Assembly (NCBI GenBank): GCA_034766995.1
Contig: CM068317.1
Coordinates: 13,806,255-13,870,254 of the forward strand
Source of the DNA: Acanthacorydalis orientalis
Lineage: Eukaryota; Arthropoda; Insecta; Megaloptera; Corydalidae
Reading direction: 5' to 3'
Length of the DNA stretch: 64,000 nt
Of the stretch, positions 1 to 33,730 are shown piece by piece. A model generated the notes under the pieces. The model did no database searches. It saw nothing but the letters and a program-made list of their open reading frames with translations, and had not been told where the DNA came from. Position numbers and translations under genes: made by a program. Within the stretch, counting starts at the first letter, position 1; every line of letters begins with the position of its first letter.

Positions 1-299
1 ATATTTTTAATGAACTGCTTAATATTATAATTTTCAAGAGATTTCATTTAAATTTTTTAATGGCTGGTTTTTCTCGCATCTTTCTAAGATCCTGAATCGG
101 AAGAATTACGCTTTCGGATCACTATTACCAAATTAAATTAATCAATCACTTGAACAATATCAAATGATTTTTTTGTATTGTTACTTGCTAAATTTTCTGC
201 ATTGTTACGTTCTAAATCTTTTTTTCTGCACACTCGTGACCACCATTTATAACTGCATCCAAATCATAAACATATGGCTATATTCATTATCTCCAGAAG

Positions 300-531
300 T
301 CTAATCCATAATTTCAGAGTTAGTTGCAATATAGATATCTACAAGACAACTGAATAATGTTTCTATCGGTATATCATCTTCATCAACAAAATGACCAATT
401 GGTAAATTTAATTCAATTTCTTCAAACGATGAATACAAATGCGATAAACGATGATACAGATGCTTAAAAGCGTTTACTATAACACTCTTAGGAAACTCAT
501 TCTATGATTCAACAACTATATAAGCCATATC
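300..531 (-). pseudogene. Decayed pogo/Jerky-like (DDE_1) transposase C-terminal fragment
   Basis: Reading the minus strand from about 531 downwards gives roughly 70 codons of plausible protein (KDMAYIVVES, stop, NEFPKSVIVNAFKHL, then an acidic FVDEDDIPIETL stretch). The pattern of aromatic position, E, hydrophobic run, NAFKHL resembles the tail of pogo/Jerky-type DDE_1 transposases, where a Trp-x-E...NAF/W motif follows the catalytic core. A TAG stop stands exactly where Trp (TGG) would be expected. Upstream coding is missing, and a piggyBac-like end begins at 533. This is inference from a short motif; an unrelated decayed gene is possible. Confidence 0.35.
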
Positions 532-532
532 T

Positions 533-1020
533 TTAACACTTTGACTGCCATGTCAACCGAATTCGAGTGACGCATGAAGTTTCCAGTGGGTCATATCACT
601 CGAATTTGGGTGACGGGTATATTGGCTGGACAGAAATTATCTAAGTAGGTATTTTGAAATATAGTCAGCAGGATGTAGTAAAGGGACTGATGAACTATGA
701 AAACATTTTAATAATGTATTATTATAAACAGTTTAATTTAAAAAAAAATACTTCATATGAAAACAATATAGAAATGAATTATTAGAAACAAAAAATGTTT
801 TGTTGACCAATAATTAGCCACAGGATTTGCTTTCACAAGTCCCATCCATAGTAGTAATCCTATGATTTTTTTTATTTCTTCAGCATTAGTTGGGGCCCAT
901 TGATGCAGTCATGTATTTTGTAGTTACTTTGAATTTATCTCTTTTCTGATCTGCACACCTGTTAGTTTCAGATACAAGAAAATTTATTACTTCATCATCA
1001 GTGAACAACGAAAACACTTC
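533..1020 (-). mobile_element. piggyBac-like element remnant with TTAA target and transposase fragment
   Basis: TTAA at 533-536 is followed directly by a terminal sequence CACTTTGACTGCCATG, the arrangement of piggyBac ends. Subterminal motifs around 553-615 (tcgagtgac and atcactcga) repeat in both orientations. On the minus strand, about 1019 to 775 translate as FTDDEVINFLVSETNR...WAPTNAEEIKKIIGLLL, then WMGLVKANPVANYWS. This matches the start of the DDE_Tnp_1_7 domain (ETNR, EEIKKIIGLL, MGLVK, YWS). One frameshift lies near 897. The catalytic region and the other terminal repeat are not visible, so this is a deleted, inactive copy. Confidence 0.6.
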
Positions 1021-1035
1021 ATACATCTCCATTAT

Positions 1036-1670
1036 GTTTTTTTTGTGTTTGGAACTTCATAAGAATATGCGATGTAGCCATCCAAATTCTCCTTATTCTT
1101 TATTAATTTTGAAACTATTTGTCATCTTCATATTTTGTACACAACGTTTTTACTTTTGTTCCTCCAATTTCACCGAATATATCCAATTTCTATTTAATTG
1201 TCAATGTAGTTCTCTTATTTTTATTCATTTTTTTTGAGCGTAAAAAAGTTGCTTTTAACAAATGTTTGACAATTATAAATAATGACTATATTAAATGTTG
1301 ACAATATCGAATGTTTCTTTTATCAAAGGTGACTATGACTATATTGAATGTTCACTATAGTATTAAATAGTACATATCACTAATGTATTATGTTTATACA
1401 GTATGGATACATTTGAGGACGGTTGTAAATAACAAGTCCGTAATTCAATTAATTCAAGATATAAATAATATTACAATATATATATATATATATAGAAATT
1501 AAATTCCATATCTGTCTCTCTAAATTACATTCTCTAATTATTGTAATTTTTGATAGAAAAGTATTTTTTTCGTTGTAAGAATTTTCTATAAAAATTGCAT
1601 CCAATTTCACTATTCTCCCGAAAAAGTTATTTTTTTAATAATTATTTAACCGAACTATCCAACCACATAC
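1036..1670. other. AT-rich intergenic stretch, nothing recognised
   Basis: No coding potential or terminal repeat could be recognised. Short open frames here are chance products of low-GC DNA. The start may include the decayed upstream part of the piggyBac-like element. Confidence 0.5.
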
Positions 1671-1671
1671 C

Positions 1672-1673
1672 CA

Positions 1674-1722
<49 letters not shown>

Positions 1723-1859
1723 CAAACTATCCACAAAAAATTCCACGACGCCGACTTATATATTTATGACGTCAAGGTTTCTGTGGTATCCAAAATGTTT
1801 ATTTTATATATAAAATATGCATTGTAATCTGTCTGAACTAATGATTGTATAAACATATG

Positions 1860-1955
<96 letters not shown>

Positions 1956-1956
1956 G

Positions 1957-1990
<34 letters not shown>

Positions 1991-2149
1991 CATGTTATAT
2001 CTGCGAGAATAGCTATACATAGACAGAAATGAATTTTGAAAAATATGTTTATTATTTCATTCCGTTACATGATGTGTTTATAATTGACAAGTGAGAGAGC
2101 GCAGCGAGCCCGGTGGTTGATGAGCGCAGTGAGCAGGAGGTGAAGCTCC

Positions 2150-2153
<4 letters not shown>
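1672..2153 (+). mobile_element. Non-autonomous Helitron-like element, copy A (expanded by TA repeats)
   Basis: This stretch shares most of its non-repeat sequence with 32484-32818. Shared blocks include a segment ending in taatctgtctg, a ctgcgagaat block, an aaaatatgtttatt block and an ataattgaca block. Its end has the GC-rich form agcgcagcgagc...ggaggtgaagctccc-taa, with a GGAG/CTCC stem just before CTAA. Helitron 3' ends carry a short hairpin followed by CTAG, so copy A would be a slightly mutated end. Two long TA arrays interrupt it (about 1676-1721 and 1866-1988). No Rep/helicase coding is present. The 5' edge is approximate. Confidence 0.6.
1866..1988. repeat. (TA)n microsatellite
   Basis: About 120 bp of TA dinucleotides with a few GT/AC interruptions, inside Helitron-like copy A. 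Frames through it read YIYIYI and are not genes. Confidence 0.95.

Positions 2154-2216
<63 letters not shown>
2152..2216. repeat. (TA)n microsatellite
   Basis: About 65 bp of TA immediately downstream of the Helitron-like 3' end. Confidence 0.95.
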
Positions 2217-2220
<4 letters not shown>

Positions 2221-3095
2221 GTGTGCGTGTATGTATAATGAGAATTTCAATTTAACTCAATGGAAATGTATTGACAAACCTTTTTGATAATGCAATGTTT
2301 ATCTGATTTAATTAAAACATTTCATTTTTATTTCAATTAACAACTTGTCATAAAAAATACGATGATGATGAATATGTACAAATGCCAAATATCTTAGAAT
2401 GGTTCTGATTTTTCTATTTTGTTAAACATCGTGTGAAAAGTTACTTAATAACTAAAACAATAAATTATACTAAATTTTGTTTATGTTTTTCTTTTTACTA
2501 CTTGTCACACGTATAAAAAAATGAATTTTTAAATATTAATTTTGATTTTAAAACGTTTCTCCTATAACACTTATGTAAAAAAAACTGTCGACGATATTTT
2601 ACTCAGAAAAATCGTATCTAAGGCAATCAAGTTGCAGGGATGTTCACTTATGACATCACTTTTATTGTATATTCTTTCTATATATAAAAAATATTTCCAT
2701 CTTAAAATTTCCATAAACTCCCGCCCCCAAGGGGGGGACGTTAAAATTTCATTGGCAAAAATGCATGATAGTGATTATATTAAAAAATAAATATACTATT
2801 TGAAAGGTTATATTTTAAGCTATCTTTCTTTGTTTGCCTCATCTCAATATCTCAAACCATTCAAGAATCCAAAAATCAACTATAGAAGATAAAGGCTTTT
2901 ATAACTCACAAGGACCAAAACCACCAGAATAATTTAGAAAAAAGGATTAAAAATGATATTTATAAAAAAAAATATCAGTACGATAATGATTCGAAATATA
3001 TAACGTCAATATTTAAGAAAGGAAGTACGAGGATGAGTCAAGTGAAAACCTAAGTTATTATTTTTTTTATCGTAAATTTTAAGGAGTTGTGTCTT
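2217..3095. other. AT-rich intergenic stretch with one GC-rich hairpin
   Basis: No gene seen. The only compositional oddity is a run near 2727-2740 of the form cgcccccaaggggggg, a CCCCC/GGGGG hairpin core in otherwise very AT-rich sequence. The 82-codon open frame at 2542-2790 has no recognisable domain or supporting context. Confidence 0.5.
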
Positions 3096-3099
3096 ACAA

Positions 3100-3370
3100 T
3101 TGTTCTATTTTTCAACAGTCTCCATTACGTTCAATACAAATCCTCTAGCGCTCAACTAGTGCCTGGATTTCTCTAGAAAAAGTTTTTGGATCACCTATCT
3201 GTTGCACTTATTTACCTATGCACTTATTTATTTTGCCAGAAAAAATTCTATCCATTGTTTTTTTGATTGGTTCATAGAAGTAGTCGTCACTTGAAATGAG
3301 GTCTGATGGATGAGGAAGACACTCGTAGTGCAGTTCCTCGATGGTCGCCGCTTAAGATAATTCGAATTCA
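3100..3370 (-). pseudogene. Decayed mariner transposase, C-terminal fragment
   Basis: On the minus strand, 3350 downwards reads in shifting frames as EELHYECLPHPSDL, then SSDDYFYEPIKKTMD. Near 3180 it reads FSREIQALVER, then RICIERNGD. This is the order of the mariner catalytic end: the HPPYSPDL...SD block carrying the last catalytic Asp, then the ERW..CI..NGDY tail. Stops and frameshifts interrupt it, and no terminal repeats were found. It is a fossil. Confidence 0.6.
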
Positions 3371-3380
3371 GACGATTAAA

Positions 3381-4572
3381 AATCTTACTTAATACCAAGA
3401 ATGGGGAAACATTTCTCCGGATGTGGCAAAAAAAGTGATCGGTTTATTTTCTCGCAAATTGCAAAACGTTTTAGATGTTGAAAGACTATATACAAAATAG
3501 TGTTATTTATAAATTTATTTATTCATTTATAAAAAACGGTATAATTTTTTATTAGTTTGCAAACATATTTATTTCCAATCAAAATATCATTATTGTTTAT
3601 ATTTAATTATTTTTAATATATAGTTTTTTTTGTTACATTTCACTGTTTTAAATATAAAATAAGTAAAAATGAAAAATTGTATTTTATTTATTTATTTTAT
3701 TTTTCCTCTCGATTGTTCGTCAGTTTAAAAGTGAGATGTGTAACACTTTATTGAGACATTGTTAATCAATAATTAAATGAAAATAATCACAAAAAATTAA
3801 AATAATAATACAAAGCACCAAATTTTAACTTTTCCAAGAATATAATTACATTTGAACGTATTGTTCAATTGTATGTTTTATTAAAACAAACACGTTGTCA
3901 GTGTCAATACCTAAATCAAAACAAGGTTGAATTCTTTATCAAAGAAATAAAACAGGATGAATATGTGATGTTAATAAAGTATATTTGAGATAAATGTACT
4001 AAATGGATTTATTTAAAGATAATTTGAAGATTGTCGTCTCTGTATGGTCTTAATGTGAACACAATGTAAACAGACATTGATGTATATAAATTCTCAAGCA
4101 TTACAAACATGCGAACAATATTGTTATGTTGAATAGACACAGATAAACAATACTCGTGCAAACACTCAGTACTGTTTATTTGAAAAAAGACAGCTATAAA
4201 AGAGGTTTAATATAATAAAACATTAAAATTTAATGAACATAACTCAGTTGTGTCTATTTCTTATGACTTATTTACGACGATTGTAATTGCATTTCTTATA
4301 CTATAACATTTGATAAAGAGAATGATGTAACTTCATTCTAACAAATTCATTTGCATCACACAATCCAGCACGTTGTAGAGTGGAGTCAACACAGTACGTG
4401 GTAATTACGAATAAAAACGATAGAGTGAGACAAACGTGTCTGAAGAGTGTTCACGACATAATTTGAATAAATGCGGGAATTTTGTATTTTTTCGTTGTAT
4501 TGATATTTTAAGTGTTTTACTTTAGTTTTCTTTTGTGTGATTCGATCAAACTGTGTATATTAAACACTAATT
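3381..4572. other. Upstream region of the alkaline phosphatase gene
   Basis: About 1.2 kb of AT-rich DNA preceding the predicted ALP start codon. It should hold the promoter and 5' UTR, but I could identify no convincing TATA box or initiator against the AT-rich background. The last 190 bp are somewhat less AT-rich (for example the caacacagtacgtgg segment near 4387) and may be transcribed. Confidence 0.3.
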
Positions 4573-28722
<24,150 letters not shown>

Positions 28723-28988
28723 TGTAACAATAAAATAAGATATACATTTCATATAATGTAAAAATTGATAATTCAAATACTAATCAGATTGAAAAAAACT
28801 GTTAATTAAATTAATGTACTGTAATATTTCTCATATATTTTTTGTCAATAAATTGATTTTGTATTTTAATATATTAGAAGATTAATTAAAATATATTTAG
28901 TAATGTTTATAAGATTTAAGACATGGTTTCTTATATAAACTTGAATTTCTAAGACTATTGCTGTTTTTATTACAGAAGCACAAGCACC

Positions 28989-29020
<32 letters not shown>

Positions 29021-29867
29021 TATTATCTTTTTATAAATATTAAGCTTTTTGCAACTATCAATATTCTATTTTTCTTAGAGTAAATACCCTAGGAAAAATA
29101 GAATTTGATTGGGTGAATCGAATATTATCAATAAAAAAAATATCTACCTACTAAGATTAAATGCATGTTCGAGATATTAACTGAATCGATTTTTGTAGGG
29201 TCTAAAAATAATTAACAAACTCGAATTGAATAACCATATGAACTCGCAGAATTAAATGTAGAACAGAAAATTAGTTGTTAACATTTTCAGTTATTTGTTA
29301 AATTACATTTTTTAAACTATAAACATATTCATTTTAGTATTTATTTAGTAATTCAAATATTTTTTGCACATTAGTTTGTAATAGTAATATTTATAATTAC
29401 TTACTATGTCTGAAGCACATTCCATTAGTGCATCACTATTGTAAAATCGGAAATTGGCTGACATATTCGAAAAAAATTAATAATTTATTGAAAGTAAAGT
29501 AAAAGCACATACTGAAATTTAAATAAATATATGTACTTTATTTTTCATAAAATGTTATCCATACAATTAACAAAACAACTATTAATGGAATATTCTTATT
29601 TCAAGTGTAGATACAAAATAAAAATACACCAACTAAATTTATTGTTAATTATTAAGATTCAAAAATTATTTATATAATAATTTTATAAGTTCAAATAAAA
29701 AATTAATAACGACAATAATTTACTTTTATATGAACATTTTTTTGGAATACATTTGTAAAGAATGTGCAAACAAAGAATAATGAGATAATTTACTTTTGTG
29801 TAAATAAATGTAAACGAACAATTTAAAGCCTTACTCCCCGTATGTACACATTTTGCAAGAAATAAAG
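28723..29867. other. Intergenic: ALP 3' UTR to first ZAD gene
   Basis: Holds the ALP polyadenylation signal AATAAA at 28729-28734 and a small TA array near 28989-29025. The promoter of the following gene must lie in the distal part, but no motif stands out. Confidence 0.4.
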
Positions 29868-30762
29868 ATGAGTTCAATGTGCAGAACATGTTTAACAACA
29901 ACTGGCCAATTTACGAATATTTTTATGCCTGCATCAACATTTTTAGTTATAGCTGATGCCATAATGGAATGCGCCCCTATTAAAGTATGCAACTTTACAT
30001 TATTTTTAATACATGCAAAAAGTATTTTTTTTTTTATTCTAAGTAATTATATTATAAATTTATTGTGATTTATTATCAGTTTAAATCAATACATCAAGGA
30101 AAATTTTATTCCTTTCATTTTATAATTTTTAGGATTCAGTTTTCAGTAATATTTATTAAATTATTTAATTATTGTTGTAGATTTCAACCGAAGACAACTT
30201 TTCAGTACTTATCTGTGAAAATTGTTTAGATAAACTAATAGCTGCACATCAGTTTCGTACAATGTGTATTCAAGCAGATGAAACATTACGTAAAGAAGCT
30301 TTATTGCAGCTGGTAATTCCTAATATTAAAGATGAACCACCTTCGTTTAATTTAGAAAGTCTTACAAATAATGAACATTTAAATTATTTTTCACCTATTA
30401 AAACTGAACATGAAAAGAATGATTCATTAGATATAAAGAACACGAAAAACTCATGTAAGATAAATGAAATCATTTCTGAAAGGAGTAATGAGTCAAATGA
30501 TAAACTTACAATTAGAACTCGCACTCGAAGTTCAAAACGAAAGAGAAATACTATAAGTAAACCATTAGTAAAAACAAAATGCCTAGTACAAAGTAGATGT
30601 TTAAGAAGATTAAAAAAAACACAAAATTATGTAGAAGTAGATGAAGTCGATGATAATATCGAAAATAATTGTTTTTCTAATGATGACTGTGAAAATTTAA
30701 CACAGAGTAAGTTTATCTCCATACTTTAATATAATTGTAGTGTTTTTTACCCATATATATGT

Positions 30763-30794
<32 letters not shown>

Positions 30795-32180
30795 GCTCTT
30801 ATAAATATATCTGTTATTAGTAATTTGAAAAATTATGAAATATAAGAATAAAGGTTTCAATTTTTACTCTATATTCCCATTTTTATATCGAATTATTGTA
30901 CTATAAATCATTTAATGTAAATATATTTATGTACAATACTTTATAATATGTAGAATTAATAACAACTTAGTTATAGATCTCGATGAAAAGAATATTCTTG
31001 AAGATGAAGATTTCAAAACTGATGACGTTTTATTATCGAATGAATCAAATCATTTAGGTATCAACGAGGATTCTACTAATATAGATACTTTCAACCCTAA
31101 AATGAAAATGGAGGAAGTTAAACACATATCAAAACGACGGAAAGAGCCTCCTGTATGTCCCTTGTGCAATAAAGAATATAAAAATAGAACAAATCTTCAG
31201 CTCCATATATTGTGGCATACTGGTCAAAAACTACATGAGTGCGATATCTGCAATAAAAAATTACGAACAAAGGCAACATTGATCAATCATAAAGCTTTAA
31301 TGCACTCAGAAGGTGTTCCAAGACCTGTAAATAAAAATCTTAAAAAAAGATTTGAGTGTGAATTATGTGATTTTAAGTGTACCCATAACTGTAATTTGAA
31401 GAAACACATGCTTATCCATAAAGGTGAAAGAAATTTTATGTGCGAATTTTGTGGTAAAACATTTTCTGGCCAAGGTAATCTAATTCAGCATCGAAAGACA
31501 CATACAGGAGAACGGCCACATAGGTAAAATTTGACTTTTTTGTAATATGGTATTCTGATCAAACTTTTGTATCATTTAAACTCTTCATTATTATTTATAG
31601 AAATTGCTTTTAGTGATTCAGATCTTTTTTTTGTTAATTACAAATAGTATATACTTGTTAAAGTACTCTTTGATTTAATAACAAATGTGAAATAAAATAA
31701 TTAGTAATATTAATTTGTACTAATCTTTTATTTATAATGACTTTTAGATATATTTTATCACTTAGGCAAAATATTAATTAATAAATTTCAAATAAAAAAA
31801 TCTTTTAATCTAAGTATTGAATATATTACTTTTTTAGTTGTGATGTTTGCGGAAAATCATTTATGGAACCTTGTCAATTACGCCGACACGTCAGTTCTGT
31901 ACATGATAAACAAAGACCTCATGAATGTAGTATTTGTGGTAAAAGGTTCGCACTGTTTGGAAGTATTAAACCACATATGCGTGTTCATACTGGTGAAAGA
32001 ACATTTGCTTGTGATCTTTGTGATAAAACGTTTGCACGCTCGAGTTCACTTAGAGTTCATCGTCGTATTCATACCGGAGAAAAACCTTACGCTTGTGGTG
32101 TGTGTGGAAGAAAGTTTACACAAAAACCTCCATTAAATGTACATATGCGTACTCAACACTTAATAAAGTCGTCTGTGTAA
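29868..32180 (+). CDS. ZAD-C2H2 zinc-finger protein, copy 1
   Basis: A predicted nuclear DNA-binding regulator. Exons: 29868-29984, 30181-30706, 30971-31523 (or from 30977), 31838-32180, all phase-consistent, giving 512 aa. The N-terminus is a zinc-finger-associated domain (ZAD): CRTC in exon 1 pairs with CENC in exon 2, followed by the conserved helix AAHQFRTMCIQ. ZADs mediate dimerisation in arthropod zinc-finger proteins. A long acidic and basic linker follows (including KRKRNTISK), then eight C2H2 fingers. The first four are in exon 3 (starting VCPLC, ECDIC, ECELC, MCEFC). The last four follow the intron (CDVC, ECSIC, ACDLC, ACGVC), several joined by TGE-type linkers. A polyadenylation signal is at 32227. 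The start ATG 29868 lies just before the ZAD. Target genes are unknown. Confidence 0.92.
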
Positions 32181-32483
32181 ACAAATATACATTTAAATAT
32201 ACATACATGTGTATGTAATTGTATAAAATAAATGAATTTTTAAAAATTGTAAATAAAGTTAATTTAACCGTATAAATATTAATGCTTAAAAGTATGTTTG
32301 TACATCACATGTTTACTTATTTAATAATTCAAACAAGTTCTACTTAGATATATTATTATGTACATTTCATAAAAAATATTTGTTACAAGTATTATGTATC
32401 ATTTAATCTACATATGTAATTAAACTTTTAAACAAAAATATACAATAAATAATTTCTTAATTAAAAATACATATCTTCTAGTT

Positions 32484-32818
32484 TCATATATATATATATA
32501 TATATATACACATCACTTATTTATTTATGATGTCGATGTTTCTATGGTATCTAAATATGTTTATCTCATATATAAAATAATACGTGTAATCTGTCTGTGA
32601 TAATAATTACGTAAACATACTAACATATATGTATATATATATATATAAAACAACACGTTGCAATGTATCTGCGAGAATGATTATATAGACACATACGGAT
32701 TTTAAAAAATATGTTTATTGTTTAATTTGGTTACATGTGAATACTTATAATTGACACGTGGGCAAGTGCAGCAAACAGGGGTTGACGAGTGAAGCGAATA
32801 AGGGGCGGAGCCCTCTAG
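32484..32818 (+). mobile_element. Non-autonomous Helitron-like element, copy B
   Basis: The start reads TCatatata and the end aggggcggagccctctag, so a short GC stem (GGGC/GCCC) is followed by CTAG and then T. This is the standard Helitron 3' signature. The interior matches copy A at 1672-2153 in several blocks (cgtgtaatctgtctg, ctgcgagaat). No terminal inverted repeats or target duplication are visible, as expected for Helitrons. There is no coding capacity in 335 bp. It lies between the first ZAD gene and DNA2. Confidence 0.7.
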
Positions 32819-32822
32819 TATA

Positions 32823-32875
<53 letters not shown>

Positions 32876-32883
32876 ATATATAC

Positions 32884-32944
<61 letters not shown>

Positions 32945-32953
32945 TATATATAC

Positions 32954-32986
<33 letters not shown>

Positions 32987-32990
32987 CATG
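32819..32990. repeat. Interrupted (TA)n microsatellite
   Basis: About 170 bp of TA with GT/AC interruptions starting exactly at the Helitron-like 3' terminus. Frames through it read as YIYIY repeats and are spurious. Confidence 0.95.
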
Positions 32991-33476
32991 CTTTTTAAAA
33001 AAACTTTTAATACTGCCATCTATAAATCAATCTCACTATCTAATTACAGATTTCTATGCTATGATCTTTACAATTTTTAGTTTGTTCCTATATTCATAGA
33101 TTTCGCTATATAATCTCTGCCTTATCTAAAGTTTGTGTTCATGGTTTGTGTAATGAACATTTTTTATAATGAGATCGTTGGAAGCTATGGCTCTTTATGT
33201 ATGGTTGTAAATTAGTGTCCGCTAGAAGTCTAGAATTATTTTATGACTATAGCAATGTGTTTTGTGTGAAGAATATATTAATATATTTTTTAAGTATTTC
33301 GTTTAATATTAACATTCAAATGTTTAAATGTTAGGCTTTTAGAAATATCTATGATCTCTTGTTTACGTTACATTCTAAACCTCAAATATTTTTCGCGCCA
33401 TTTATATTCATCATTTCTTTTATGTTTATTTCATAATTTATATTTCTTAATTGCTTACAAATCAAAATAATAAAAC
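32991..33476. promoter_or_regulatory. Presumed DNA2 promoter and 5' UTR
   Basis: About 490 bp between the TA array and the predicted DNA2 start codon. The distinctive element is an exact E2F-type motif at 33391; the rest is AT-rich with no other recognisable site. Confidence 0.4.
33391..33399 (+). promoter_or_regulatory. E2F-type binding motif
   Basis: TTTCGCGCC is an exact match to the E2F consensus TTTSGCGC and stands out in an AT-rich, CpG-poor region. It lies about 80 bp upstream of the predicted DNA2 ATG. DNA2 is a replication gene of the kind E2F/DP activates at G1/S. Function is inferred. Confidence 0.5.
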
Positions 33477-33649
33477 ATGAAGAAAACAAACACATCAAAG
33501 AGAAAGGTATATATATATATATATAAATATTTTTATAACATTATCACAAGTAAGCATAAGTGGTTAATAATAAAGCAAGTTAAGAGTTATGTTAATAAAT
33601 AATTATCTTTTTAGACTTCACCATTATATTTTCAGTTATTTTACACACA

Positions 33650-33730
<81 letters not shown>

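Noticed and set aside
2542..2790. 82-codon open frame with KKTVDDILLRKIVSKAIKLQG
   Set aside because: No domain, no splice partners and no neighbouring element to explain it. It is within chance expectation for AT-rich DNA.
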